Shown here: piece by piece, positions 44,901 to 56,339 of the stretch
How the letters are laid out: every line of letters starts with the position of its first letter
Numbering within the stretch: position 1 is the stretch's first letter
NCBI GenBank assembly: GCA_016271365.2
Contig: CM057453.1
Coordinates: 1,090,017,001-1,090,081,000, forward strand
DNA length: 64,000 nt
From: Neoceratodus forsteri
Lineage: Eukaryota; Chordata; Ceratodontiformes; Ceratodontidae
Direction of reading: 5' to 3'
The notes under the pieces: generated by a model
The model's input: the letters and a program-made list of their open reading frames with translations, nothing else
Database searches by the model: none
What the model was told of the DNA's origin: nothing
Translations under genes and position numbers: made by a program

Positions 44901-45158
44901 TCCCTTTTTTTTTTTTAACCCTTTTACCTCTTCCTACTTTTTGATGATCCTAGGCTTTACCCATTAATTCTGACCTCCCTGTTCTACCCACTTTACCTGG
45001 GGAAGTTTTGGACCTATCGCACCTGGTTGTTACCCCCTCTCTACTGAGTATCGACTCTTTGTTAAACCTTAGTACGTTGCATTAATTATTAGTAACTTAA
45101 AACATAATATTAATCAGTTACAGTATGTAAAAGACAGTGAAACTGAAGTAATTCTCCT

Positions 45159-45167
45159 TGCCTAATA
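45159..45167. repeat. L1 target-site duplication, left
   Basis: 'tgcctaata', identical to 52658-52666. It lies directly beside the L1 poly(A) tail (a T-run on this strand). Confidence 0.92.
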
Positions 45168-45376
45168 GTTTTTTTTTTTTTTTGAAATTTAGAAAATGTT
45201 ACTGAATTTCCAAAGTTACAGACAAACAATGCAAGACATGAATTCACCAGTCACATCGGAACTACCCCTCCTCCCCACCCACAAACCCACCCACCCCTGG
45301 AGTGTGCTCTTCAGAAAGAGTTAGCATTGACAAACAATACAAGGACAGTGAGGGAACACGAAAGACTAGGAAGTGT

Positions 45377-45730
45377 TTAATTTGGATATAGGGCAAATAG
45401 CTTTCCCCATTTGTTGGTAAAAAGAGGTAATTTATTGTGGGTACTGGCAATTAAGCATTCTGTCCGCAGACAGGAGAGTTCGTGCAGCCATTCTTGGTAC
45501 AAAATGGGTGATTGGTCCAGCCACTGTCTGGGGACCAGGTTTTTCACTGCGAGTGAGATAAGAGCCATATGATGCATTTATTCCTTGACCACAATTCTTG
45601 TATAATTCCTGATGATGTAAATCTCTGGGGAAAAGAGACCCTCCAAGCCTAATAGTGGATTGGCTTGAGACTCGGTCAGCTCCTAGAGAGATCAGACCTT
45701 TTCACAAGACCAGAAAACATGCAACAGTGA
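45377..45730 (-). pseudogene. L1 ORF2 C-terminus, distal piece
   Basis: After the CR1 insertion the frame continues as HVFWSCEKV, the conserved HMFWSC-type cysteine motif near the L1 ORF2 end, then WLDQSPILYQEWLHELS, RTECLIASTHNKLPLFTNKWGKL to a stop near 45377. The 3' UTR and poly(A) follow. Confidence 0.85.
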
Positions 45731-46421
45731 TACACACAGATACACAGAAATCTGACAGCAGAGAAAGGCACCACGGCCCATCTAGTCTGCCCAACGCCCT
45801 ACCTCCCCCCTTCTGTTATGCTTCCACCCTCTTTTTCCCAACCCCTTAAATCTATCCCAAGCCCTCTTGAGCCCCTCCACCGTTTCAGCTGCCACTACCT
45901 CCTCTGGCAGCTTGTTCCAGGCCTCCACCACCCTCTCTGTGAAAAACTGCCCCTGACATTACCTCTCTTTTGCCCACCTTCCAGTTTGAGGCTATGTCCC
46001 CTCATGTTCACTCCCTGCTTCAGTTTGAACAAGCTGTTACCCTCTACCTTATTTATTCCCTTCAGATACTTAAAGGTCTAAATCATGCCCCCCCCCAGTC
46101 TCCAGAGGGTACAAATTCAGCCCTTTCAGTCTTCTCTCATAGGGTACATTCTGCATCCCTCGCACTCATTTTGGTTGCCCTTCTCTGCACCCTCTCTCCA
46201 TCAGCTCAACATCTCTTCATAGGGTGAGGCCTCCAGAACTGCAACATACTCCAGATGTGGCCTAATCATGGTTCTGTATAATGGCATTAGCACCTCCTCT
46301 TCCTGCTATTAAACCCCCCGTAATGCAGGCCAACATTCCATTCACCTTTCCCACTGTCCTGCTACACTGGCTGCCCACCTTGAGGTCACACGATACCGTA
46401 ATCCCCAGGTCCCCCCTTTTT
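45731..46421 (-). mobile_element. CR1 3' fragment nested in L1
   Basis: Antisense CR1: 'gtgaaaaactgcccctgaca' and 'tggaggcctgga'-type sequence of the C-terminus, and the 3' UTR with 'gtctgcccaa' antisense. The 3' tail is an 8-bp repeat (tctgtgta-like on the minus strand) at 45731-45750. Five-base 'agtga' copies flank it at 45726-45730 and 46422-46426. Removing it with one copy gives L1 codons GSLLHVFWSCEKV. Confidence 0.93.
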
Positions 46422-46426
46422 AGTGA

Positions 46427-48417
46427 GCCTTCCTCTTTGCCACATCCGGAAAAGGAGGAAGCTGATATGGCCCATCTTGGCCAGCTTGACGGGAGTGTAA
46501 TGCATGTTGTTTAAAATATGAAATTGAGTAAGTCTCAGGCGGTCTTGAGTGGTATATTTATAGAGATCATTCCAGATACACTTCCAATTAAGAGTAGTGT
46601 CCGGCAGGTAGGCCTCCCAAACCCTAGATCCTGTGGGTGATGCTGAGTAGAGCCTATCAAGCAAGAGAGAGTAGAGTAAGGCAGTACCATGTGGTTTCTT
46701 AGCTAGATCATGAAACTGAGCAAGAAGTTTGTCTAGACTGAATGACCCTGATGAGAGACCAAACTGTTGTACTAGACGATGCCTTAACTGGAATATCTTA
46801 AAGATGTGTAATGAGGCAAGGTGAGACTTCGCCAAAATTTCTGGAGATGAAAGGAGAGAGCCCTGTGAGTAAAGATCCAATACTCTGACTCTGATTATTT
46901 GAGGAAGCCATGAGGTTCAGATAGTACTGTCTCCAATTTTAATGTTGGGGTTTGAAAGAAGTGGTTGAGAAATGTCTCTTGAAGGTTGTAGTTTGAGAAA
47001 TGTACACAGTTGAGAAAAAACTTTGACAGAGATTCCAATCACGGAGTCTCTCAGGCCGATAGGCAAGGATTTCCAGGGAGAGAAGAAGATGGTGGCAGTG
47101 GATAGATTAAAGCTTTGAATTCAGTTTACGTCTAGCTGTAGCCAGGGAGGGATATAATCTCCTGCAGGTGGGTTTATCTGGACAGAGAACCATTTGCAGC
47201 ATTTATACAGTAGGTTAGCCCAGTAATAGAGCAAGAAATTCGGAAGCCGGAGTCCCCCCAACTCCCTGGGGAGCTCCCGTTTAATATATGAGCGTCTAGG
47301 AGATTTGTCTACCCAAATAAAAGAAGTGATGAGTGCATGAATATGTTTAAAGAAGGATATAGGGAGCCAGAGATTTAACATATTTAAGGGGTAGAAAAGC
47401 CTAGGTAAAATATTAATCTTTATTATATTGCTCCTGCCCCACAAGGAGATCGGGAGAGCTTTCCACCTGGTAAGATCTTGTTGGATAGTACTAATTAAGT
47501 CAACCAGGTTAAATTTTTTCATACAGGAGAACTCTGTAGAGAGGCAAATGCCCACGTACTTAATGAACCTTGGGGACCAGCGCATACCGTATTGCAAACA
47601 GTCTGACTTGTGGGTGCTACCGTTGTGGGGAAAGATTTCAGTTTTGCTACAGTTAAGCTTGTAATTAGAGAGGGAACTATACCTATGTATTATCTTTGAG
47701 GTTTCAGAAAGAGATACCGAAGGGTGTGAAAGATGGAGAAGGATATCGTCCACATATACTGAAATGGTATAGAACCACCCAGCGACTGGGATTCCAGAGA
47801 TACTAGGGATGGATTTCATTTGTCTGATTAAAGGTTCGAGGTAAAGACTGAAAAGTAGGGGAGATAAGGGACAACCCTGGTGAGTGCCATTGTATAGGGG
47901 AAAATGAGAGGAAAAAACACTGTTGCAGTATGTTCTGGCAGACGGAGAGGAGTAAATTGTCTGAAGCCATTGTAAAAAGGTAGTAGGGAATCCCATCTTC
48001 TGCAGGGTGGACCATAGAAAGGCCCAGTCCACCCTGTTGAAGACATTCTCAGCGTCTAGTGAGATCAAAGCCATAGGTGTAGGGGAATCCTTAGCTACTT
48101 GGAAGGGGTGGATCAGCGTACGCAAATGGTCAGCCGAGGATCTGCCCGGGACAATTCCAATCTACTCTGCTGTTGAGCAGAATGGACCATACTTTACCTA
48201 ATCTTGTGGCCAGAATTTTAGTGAGGATCTTGATATCACAGTTTACGAGAGAAATAGGATGATAACTGGCCGGAGCTAAAGGGGATTTGTATGGTTTTAA
48301 AAGAACTACCATGGTTGCTTCAAGAAGGGAGGGATCCAGTGAGTCAGACAAGAACATATACTGGAAAAGGCAGAGTAAGAGAGGGGATAATTCTTCAAAA
48401 AAAAGTTTGTAAAAGTT
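46427..48417 (-). pseudogene. L1 ORF2 reverse transcriptase and thumb
   Basis: Motifs in order: VVLLKPYKSPLAPASYHPISL (RT start, 48.25 kb); a 334-codon frame at 47121-48125 with ALISLDAENVFNRVDW (motif A, catalytic Asp), GTHQGCPLSPLLFSLYLEPL (motif B), SVYVDDILLHL (motif C, YVDD at 47745-47756) and RWKALPISLWGRSNIIKIN with LPRELGGLRLPNF. The C-terminal frame 46386-46880 ends FRMWQR. The long palm frame keeps all catalytic residues, but frameshifts at about 47.11 and 48.13 kb split ORF2. Confidence 0.93.
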
Positions 48418-48632
48418 TTTTTTTTTTTTTTTAGTTGTTTAACCAGGAGTAGCACACTAAGCTGAAAGCTTTTTTTCAGGAGCGACCTGGGAGCACAGGG
48501 AAGTTAAGTGACTTGCTCAGAGTCACACAGTATGCAAGTGGAAGCTGTGGGATTCAAACCCAGGTCTGGTCTGCTGGATGTCACCAGATTTGCAGCTCAG
48601 AGCCTTAAACCACTGGGCTATACTGCCTCCCT
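48418..48632 (-). mobile_element. CORE-type SINE (copy 2) in L1 with 8-bp TSD
   Basis: Same family as 11651-11844. On the minus strand it opens 'gggaggcagtatagccc', has a B-box-like 'gggtttgaatcccac', the core 'ctgtgtgactctgagcaag', and ends with an A-tail (T-run 48418-48432). 'taaaagtt' flanks it at 48410-48417 and 48633-48640. Removal restores L1 codons PSNFYKLFFEEL. This copy carries about 20 bases near the tRNA head that copy 1 lacks. Confidence 0.95.
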
Positions 48633-48640
48633 TAAAAGTT

Positions 48641-50078
48641 AGATGGGAAACCATCAGGGCCAGGAGCTTTTTTTAGAGCTAGGCTACCAATGGCAGTTTT
48701 AATCTCCTGTAAAGAAACAGGCGTGGATAAAAAGGCTTTGTGATGTTCCAGGAGATGCAGGAGCAGGATAGTATCCAGGTAGGCCACCATGTCTTCCACC
48801 TTAGGTGACGGAGCACGCTGACCAAACAGTGAGCTATAAAATTGTTCAAACACTAAGACAATGTCCCTGGGGAGAGTTTTGGTGGAACCGTCTTGAGCCG
48901 AGATGGCCGCAGTTAACCTCGAACTTTCTAGCTTTCTCAGTCTGACAGCTAATAAACGCCCTGCCTTGTCGCCCTGTTCAATATACTTAGACTGTTTTTA
49001 AAATAGCATATTCCGCTTTCTCCCATAGAATATCCGCATACTTATTCCTGAGAGGCAACAAAATGTTTAAGGAGTCAGAAGAAGAGGATGGACATATAGT
49101 GCTCTCCAGAGAGCGTATACTGCTCAACAGAGTGGTAGCCTGTAGCTCACAAGCTTTTTTCCTTTTAGAGTCGAGACAAATGAATTCCCCTCTAAGGAGG
49201 CACTTCAGAGTGCACCATTTATGATCGCCTCGGGAACGGAGTTGACATTAGTTTCAACATAAGATTAAATAAGAGATTTTACCCTTGATACAATAAAATC
49301 ATCTTTAAGGAGTTGTGTGTTTAGTTTCCAAGTAGTATCACGTTGCAAGTCAGGGGCAAATTTGAGAGCAAGCCAGGCCACCACATGATCCGAGAGAATT
49401 GTAGGTTCAAGACCAGCATCCCATATCCTGCTGAGGAAAGAGAGACTGGTAAGAATGTAATCCAGTCTGGATGACGTGTGATGAACCGCTGAGTAGAAAG
49501 AGTAATTACAGGAAGTTGGGTTGAGGATCCGCCAGGAGTCACAAAGTCCTAGTAAGTCTGTGAATTCCCTTAACGCTAACTGTGGAAGAGGGAGGCTGAA
49601 GAGATTGGTTAGACCGGTCAAGGTCCTGTGAGGGTGGGACTTTCCAGTCGCCAACTAAAACTAAAGGGGCTGGTGGAAGATGGGCTATTGTATCTGCAAG
49701 GTCTATGAGGAAGCAAGGATCCCCTCCTACTGGGCCATAAACGCTCTCCAGAATCACTTCCCTGCGGTCTAAGAGGCCCCCGACCAGAACATAGCACCCT
49801 TGAGTGTCCGAAATCACCTGATCTGCTTGAAAAGAAACTGCCTTTATAATTAAGATAGCAACCCCCCCTTCTTGAGGTGGAGTCGCCAGCTGCGAAGACT
49901 TCAGCAATACCCAGTCTTCTCAACAAGTTCGCTTCCTGAGTGAGAAGGTGGGTCTCTTTGCAAAAAAAATAATGTGACCTTGAAGCAAAGAAATGTGCTT
50001 AAACACTTGGTAGAGTTTGAGTTGCTCTCTTGCTCCTCTCACATTCCACGTTAACAATTTTACAATTTGATTCACCAT
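48641..50078 (-). pseudogene. L1 ORF2 AP endonuclease and linker
   Basis: ORF2 starts at 50078 (MVNQIVKLLTWNVRGAREQ, the TWNVRG block). Then comes KETH (from QETH, the catalytic Glu), SRRGGVAIL, SVYGPVGGDP, VLVGDWKVPP (worn GDFN) and DLDRSN. In another frame follow SFYSAVHHTSSRLDYILTS and LEPTILSDHVVAWLAL with the terminal SDH. The linker ends with LALKKAPGPDGFPSNF, the start of the RT. Frameshifts at about 49.92 and 49.62 kb. Confidence 0.92.
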
Positions 50079-51421
50079 ATCTAAAATGTAAACAATCAAA
50101 ATAACCCCATTGATATGAAAATAAGGCACACTCCGCCCCTCCCCTTCCCCCCCATCCCAACAATCCTAAGCACACATACGAGCAAACGGAACACGAAGGA
50201 ACTATTACCATAAAAGATATGAACATGGCTATCCCTCACCAATCCCCTCCTCCCAGGCCTCATACTAGGCTGACCTCCTCCCAAAAGGAACCAGGTCCAT
50301 TGAGGCATGGCGTGTCGATCCCTAGTAGGGAGTCAGAATGGTTAACAGACTGCAGTAGCTCCCCCCCAATCCCCAGAACCCCATCCCCGCAACTGTATAC
50401 AAAGGCCTTCTGAATTGCCCAGTTGTCCAGCAATCGAGCGATAAAAGGGATCAGGAAGAGCCTTGACCCAGTAGCCCTGAAGGAGCCCTCTCCAGTCTTA
50501 AGAGGCACTAAAAGAATAGTAACAAGGGGAAGCTGAGGGGGAGCAAGGTAAAAACAGTGTGTACCTATTCGACATCCAAGGGAGCCCTCCCTCCGCAACT
50601 TCCCAGGCCATGCTCCTAACCATGAGTATTGAAAAAAGGGTATAGCAGTATAGAGAAGGCTCAGGGTTAACCCCCCCACTATCCAGTGCGCGATGAGTCC
50701 CAGCTCACAGGAGACTCAGCCACCACTAGAGCCCGTCTCCCCACCCACCCATCCAGCTTTTACCAATTGAAGAACACAAATTATAACAATCTAATACACC
50801 TTTGGAAATGTCATAAAGCAGGCCTACCTGAAGGAGAGGAAGCCTGCGGTGGTTCCCCTGTGTAGCTGTCCTGGTGCTCACCCTGTGTGAGAAACTATAG
50901 TTGAGGGGAAGTCCCAGAAAAAAACAAGAGAAAAGGAAGCTATCTTGCAGGAGGAAAAAAGAAATTAATAAAGCACGAGTGGGCAGGGGAGAAGCTGAAC
51001 GTGTCTCACCATCTCGCCATGTGAAACGGAGTGAGCGACGAGACAGCCATGAGTTTTGCCAGCTAAGTTATCCCCTCTCCCCCACAGGGTGAACATCGCA
51101 GAGCTCTGAAGGAGAAACTAGGTTCAAAATGACTCTAAGGCCGCAGACCTCAAAACAAAACTCTAGTCTGGATAATGAGGCAATGAAAAAATGACCCAGA
51201 TATACCCCACAGAGCCAGGATTATGGTTTAGACCATGTTGGTTCTGGTGGGAACATAAACATGACAGGACCAGGGTAGCCTAAAATCCGCTCCCCCAGAA
51301 CCAATTATCCACACCAATAGTTCCCCAATTACTAAAGACTAGCAGATCTGTCCTTCTCAGTCCCCGAGGCCTAACAGCTGTTCCAGAATTCCTTGGCTAA
51401 GCAAATCCAGGCACACACCAG
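50079..51421 (-). other. L1 region between ORF1 and ORF2
   Basis: About 1.3 kb between the recognisable ORF1 end and ORF2 start. It is longer than the short spacers of mammalian L1s. Open frames on either strand here (for example 50260-50679) show no domain. It may include a decayed ORF1 tail. Confidence 0.5.
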
Positions 51422-52480
51422 TTACCTCATCAGGGAGCGCCCATCTGCAGAGAAAGAAAAAAGTTGAAGTCCACCAATGCGGGGGGCTGTAGACCGCCTA
51501 AGGGAGCTAGGTTCAGACTTTATAGAAGACAAAAAGTGAAACAAACAAAGGTATGTACTGTTTAAACCTGACAGGGAGAAACGGTGGTAGTTGTACATAA
51601 CTGCTTGTGTGTCCTTGAACAGATCCGGCAGACGGCTTGACGGTTCTTTGCTAGCTTGATCGGGTATTTCAAAGGAAAGCCAGGAGCCGGCAATCAGGAT
51701 CTGCAAACGAGCTGGGTATGCCATTTTATATTTAATGCCAGCGGCAAGCAATTTACTCACAATCGGGTGAAAGGCAGCGTGTTTTCTGACGAGTTTCCAA
51801 TGGCAGGTCTTGAGTAAATCTGAGGTGCTTCCCCTCCCAGAGAAGGACTGTAACACTCTTGTTTTTGCCAGTACATGTTGTTTCTCTAGATAGCTTAGGT
51901 AGAATTTTTAAATAATAGGCCTGTGGGGAGCATTTTCAGGAGGCTGGGAAAAGAACTGTGGGCCCTCTTAATCTGGTAAGCAGTGTTATGAGGAGAGGGA
52001 CCAACCACCTTAGCCAATAATTTCTATAGAAAGGTAATCATTGAAGGGCCTTCCTCTGCCTCTGGCAGTCCAGAGATCAGCATATTATTCCTACGGCTGC
52101 GGCCCTCCAGGTCCTCCATTTTTAGCTGTAATTTGATAATCTGCTGTTGTAATTTAACGATCTCGGTGTCCTTTCTGTGTCACCAGCCTTCCAGTGATAC
52201 TGTACGGGCTTCAGCATCTCCAGTTATGCGGCCTAAGTCCCCCATGTCTGATCGAAGGGACTTTTAACTCCACGGAGATATCTGCAGGGGTTTCCTTAAA
52301 GGGAAGACGTTCTTGAAGAAAACGATCTTCAGTTAAAGGGACAGATGCCGAGGTCCCAGGTTGTTTAATAGACGGTGGGCTTTACGCTTTAGATTTTATA
52401 GCTGATTTCTCCGGGGTGGTTGGAGGAGTATGGCAAAGCGGGCCTGCCGCATATCGGTCTCCATCGCGACGGGTTAGCGC
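51422..52480 (-). pseudogene. L1 ORF1 (RNA-binding protein)
   Basis: The hallmark of L1 ORF1p is present on the minus strand at about 52.05-52.13 kb: MEDLEGRSRRNNMLISGLPE with EAEEGPS following, the end of the coiled coil and start of the RRM. Next come LLAKVVGPS and the C-terminal domain, open in 51422-51856: AGIKYKMAYPARLQILIAGSW with FEIPDQASK. ORF1p coats L1 RNA as a trimer. Several frame breaks. Confidence 0.88.
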
Positions 52481-52657
52481 CAATGTCGATGCCAAGAGAA
52501 GTTCAGATAAAGACTACAGGCAGGTACTAACTAAACTGATGAGATATTGTGGTCAGATGCAGAGTTTAGCACTTAAAATAGGTAGATGAGAGAGCAGTGA
52601 GGCAGGAGCTCCCAAGCTGAGCTGCTATAGCGCTGCAGACATCACATGATCTCCCCA

Positions 52658-52666
52658 TGCCTAATA
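52658..52666. repeat. L1 target-site duplication, right
   Basis: 'tgcctaata', identical to 45159-45167, beside the L1 5' end. Confidence 0.92.
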
Positions 52667-53054
52667 AAGTTAATTAATGCACCCCAGCATCAATGCATAT
52701 TTATAAGTTCAGACTAAACTAATAGCACCATATATTAGTTTGAAAAATTTAACAAGATATATTCTAACAATATGCACCCTTTTATCCCGTTTACCCACCC
52801 CTCAGTATAATCCATTTATAGCTAGTGTTATTTAACTCATTATTTACTTACAATATGCAGTGCCTTAATACTGGATGTTACGCTGTCACCGCTGAACACA
52901 CCTCCTGCTTCACATGTACTCAAGTTAAGTATCGGGGCAGGTTAGGGTGTCACGCTTGGGGTGCAGCATGTGCTGCTGACTGCCATCCCACACTGATGCC
53001 CACAGTGAGATGCCCTTATTCAGCTACATAAAATTCACCCAGACTTTGAACTTC

Positions 53055-53332
53055 TGTACAGTCAGTTTTTTTTCTTGTTTAATTACGAGTGACATATTTA
53101 TGAAAACCATCTGTTTTGCTCTGAAGGCGTTATCTGTGTCTTTTTCCTGTCCTGAAGTCACTATCCTCTGCATGTGACATCAGAATAATTTTCTTGAAAC
53201 AGGTTGTGATGTCAAGCAGAGGATTATGACTTCAAGGCAGGAAAAGCAGCCGGGACATATTATATCCAAGGGACAAAACAACTGTATAATGCATCCATCA
53301 CTAGTAATAAAGAATTAAATATACTGAAATAC
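53055..53332. repeat. Foldback element
   Basis: Inverted arms at about 53055-53190 and 53204-53332 around a short AT-rich centre. The inner 44 bases match best, for example 'ttttcctgtcctgaagtca' against 'tgacttcaaggcaggaaaa'. Pairing continues outward to 'gtacagtcag' and 'actgaaatac'. No coding capacity. Confidence 0.8.
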
Positions 53333-53424
53333 AACTTTTGAGAATGTTATGAGGTTAAACAGTGTTTTGCAGAAAACTGGAAAACCGCTTTAATGGCTGC
53401 TGTTTGTATATAATTATTTGATAC

Positions 53425-53490
53425 GTGAAGTGCTATGAGCTGTGGTATGCGTGAAAGGCCCCATATAAAACTGAATTCTGTTGTGCTCTA
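53425..53490 (+). mobile_element. SINE/LINE 3'-tail fragment
   Basis: The phrase 'aagtgctatgagc' followed by 'gtgaaaggccccatataaaa' resembles the tail of the SINE at 54.27 kb ('aaagtgctatataaat' on its strand). Too short to classify further. Confidence 0.5.
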
Positions 53491-54264
53491 AATTAGTCTA
53501 AAAGCGCTGTATTTCTTCTGGTTGTTATCCTGGGGCTAATAATAAGGTTCATGTGCAGTGCTGGTGTGAAGAGATTCTTTCTTGAAGGTTCACTTGCCTT
53601 GAGAAGTTGAGGGAATAGTGGTTCATATCTGCTCATCCATGCAAATAATTGTATAGTCAGTGATGGCTATAGTTAGATCACTGTAGTAAATATGATTTGA
53701 GGTTATCTGTGCTAACGTTTATATTGTGGTAAGTCCTGGATTACCACCATAGCGTGAATTTTTGTTTAAAGGCAAGTTGCCTTTAAGCTTTTGACTATGG
53801 TGAAATACAAGGATGACACTTGGGTAACATAATGGGCCATTGTGACATTTTGCTGACAGCTGGCTGCTGTGGCTCTGTGATGAGCTATGAAAGGCTTGGC
53901 TTCATGGTCTGAAGATTAACAGCCTGGCTTGGTGAAGGTTGTCTCCACTCACTGTCTGAATTAAACTACAGCGCTAGGATAATCTTGCTACATAGTAAAT
54001 GCTAGAAGAAAAGGATCAAGGGTCTTTCATATTGGCCTCTTGCCATCCGTACAGTCGCAGCATTCTGTGGTATGAGATGTATCCATTGTTTAATTGGAAG
54101 TGGCACCATTAACTGTTGGGGAATTATGCACTATGGAGAGGAGATCTGTCAGTGACAGAAACCTTTGGGACCCCATGCCCAAGTGGTGTACTGTACCTGA
54201 CATCATAGAACAGATATATAACGTAAGTCAGTTAGAATAGGGGAAAACTGCTATTTATTGGAAG
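53491..54264. other. Unassigned sequence
   Basis: No gene or repeat recognised. Confidence 0.4.
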
Positions 54265-54720
54265 AAAAAGTAGTAGTATTTATATAGCACTTTCATACAT
54301 ATTGTGTCCTAAAGCACTTTACAAGCAATGATAGACTGGTAGTGAAGTTGCAACCATTTCACACATCAGCACCCACACATAGCCTTGGACAGTTGCATGA
54401 ACCAGTTTTACAGGAACGAGATTTTGACCAGGACACTAGGAAAAATCCCCTACTCTTGTGAAAAGTGTCTTGTGTTCTTTTACTTCAACCTGCACACCCA
54501 CCAGGACAGAACCACAGATGGGTAGTAGGGACCTCTGTTTAACATCTCATACAAAGGATGGCACACCTCTACAGTACAACCCCCAAAGTACTGTACTTGG
54601 GTGCCAACATTTATAGTATGAGCCTAATCCCGGTGTGGGACTAGAACACGGGACCTTCTGGTCCAGAGGGTGATGTGCTACCAACTGATCATGCTAACAT
54701 GCCACTGGTCCCCACAAACT
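54265..54720 (-). mobile_element. tRNA-derived SINE, V-SINE/HE1-like (copy 2), near full length
   Basis: On the minus strand: tRNA-like head with A-box-like 'tgatcagttggtagca' and B-box-like 'gtgttctagtccc'. The central domain holds 'gtgccatcctttgtatgaga' then 'tgttaaacagaggtcc', and 'agtgtcctggtc'. It ends with a LINE-type tail, 'gtaaagtgctttaggac' and 'gctatataaatac'. About 450 bp, so head, body and tail are all present. The body is that of a widely conserved vertebrate SINE group; the group name is tentative. Confidence 0.8.
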
Positions 54721-55294
54721 GCTACAACCACTCCGTTGTTTATCTACCATTTAGTCACACTTATGATAGTTTTTTCACATTTATGTCAGAACTGCGATAG
54801 TTGGGAAAAACAGCGCGGTCAAAAACTGTGCGGACATTACAGCATGTGCAGTTTTGGAGTTAATTTATATTAATGTGGTTTCTGACCGTGCCCGTTTTCT
54901 GGTGTCTGCAAAGCATGCTTTGTGACTGCACCATTTTCCTTTTGTGATTTTTGCCTAGTCCTGCGATAGTTTATCCTTATCTAGTCTACAGAACAAAGGT
55001 GACTCTGTCCACGTTAACTACCACAGAGCTTTTAAAATCTTAGTTGCATAACAGTAGTAACACTCGGTTAGCTAGTGTGTAAACGGTATAACCATTTTCT
55101 GCGATTGATTAAATGCCTCTGGTGTTTAAGCACCCACATCACTCGGATATTCCTTTGTATACTCCGGACAACTAAATGATATCACTTAAATATAATTTTC
55201 CATGGCAAACTGATGCAGTATGAGTTTACAAATTGCAACACTTTTATCACATCATTTGGAGTTTGTTCCATGTATTCACCAGACTATGAGAGAG
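54721..55294. other. Unassigned sequence
   Basis: No gene or repeat recognised. Confidence 0.4.
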
Positions 55295-55480
55295 GGAATG
55301 CTTCCTCTCATTATGTCTAATTCATCTTCCCCTGAGCATAATGCATGCCGTATAGTTTTTCTGTTCTGGCCAAGCTGAAAAAGGTTTTCCTTATCTAACT
55401 TATGCGATACCCTCAGAATCTTAAAAGCTGAAATTGCACCTCTCCTTAGCCTTCTTTTTTCCAGGGAAAACATATCCGCG
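55295..55480 (-). mobile_element. Old CR1 3'-region fragment
   Basis: Antisense of the CR1 region encoding the end of ORF2: 'cctctccttagccttctttt' followed by 'ccagggaaaaca' is the complement of the L-E-x-R-R-L/R-G-D stretch (YSLEERRERGD in the copy at 9.09 kb; FSLEKRRLRRGA here). No open frame beyond about 65 codons. Confidence 0.75.
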
Positions 55481-56339
55481 TTGCCTTAATATTACCCATA
55501 TGCTAAAGGTGAATATTTTTGAATAGTGGTTTGAAAGTCCATTAACGGATCTTTTAAATGAGGTAGTGGACTCCTCTGTAGCTGGCAGCAGTCCAGAGAT
55601 ATTGATTATTGTTTCTGCCCTATAGAGATACAACACTGTAATGTCACTGATGATCAATCTGTGCTTGGCTAAACTGTATTTAGTCAAAGCTTAATCTTCT
55701 TTTTAATATGAAAAACTGACTCTCAAGTGGTGGTGGAAGATGGCAAATTTCATTTTTGTTCCATTTTTTTTTTAGTTTTACAGAAAAAGGGTGGCCCTGC
55801 ATTATGTTTCATTCAGTGTACGAAACTCATAGTATAACAATAAGGAGTGGGGCTCAGGTAGTGCGAGCAACCAGAATCGTCAGTCAGCGCCAAGAATGCC
55901 ACCTACTTTTCTGATCAACTCCTAAACCATGGTTTACTTGGCATAGGTGTTCTCTACCTGTGAGGCAAAAGTAGCAGCAATTGTAGGCAGTACCAAAAAT
56001 AGCTAACAGCCAGGAAGCCGGAACATACAAAAAACAGGAAAGAAAGTGTTGATGGTAGAGAGAGAACAACTAGTTATTACAGACATGAGAGTAAAGATGT
56101 TATTTGGTAAGACTGGAAGAGGGAGGGTAAGGTGGTTCGGCACCAGTATATAATTAAGCTAATCCATATATTATAGCCGCTGAAGAGCAGGCTCCACAAC
56201 CAGTGGTGGAAAGGCTGCGACAGTAGAGAGAGAGAGGAGGCCAATATTAGAGGAATGGCAAGAGAAGGAGGGGGAGTTTTAGCCCCTCGATCCCTGCAAG
56301 AGAATAAAATGATAAAATAGACTCCCTTGGTTTGCCGAC
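55481..56339. other. Unassigned sequence
   Basis: No gene or repeat recognised. Confidence 0.4.

Larger units (their letters stand above)
45168..52657 (-). mobile_element. Full-length L1 LINE
   Basis: A complete L1-clade element on the minus strand, 7490 bp including two insertions (691-bp CR1, 215-bp SINE), so about 6.57 kb of L1. It starts 'gggagatcatgtgatg' next to the right duplication, carries ORF1 (RNA-binding chaperone) and ORF2 (endonuclease-RT), and ends in a poly(A) tail. The 9-bp duplications show insertion by target-primed reverse transcription. Both ORFs have frameshifts, so it is unlikely to be active. Confidence 0.95.

Noticed and set aside
47121..48125. YVDD active site suggesting a retrovirus-like reverse transcriptase
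   Set aside because: Neighbouring motifs (LDAENVFNRVDW, GCPLSPLLF) and the L1-type endonuclease and ORF1 place it in L1. No LTRs, gag, protease or integrase are seen anywhere in the window.
50260..50679. 139-codon minus-strand frame inside the L1
   Set aside because: It lies in the L1 inter-ORF region, lacks L1 or other domain motifs, and its composition is explained by that element.
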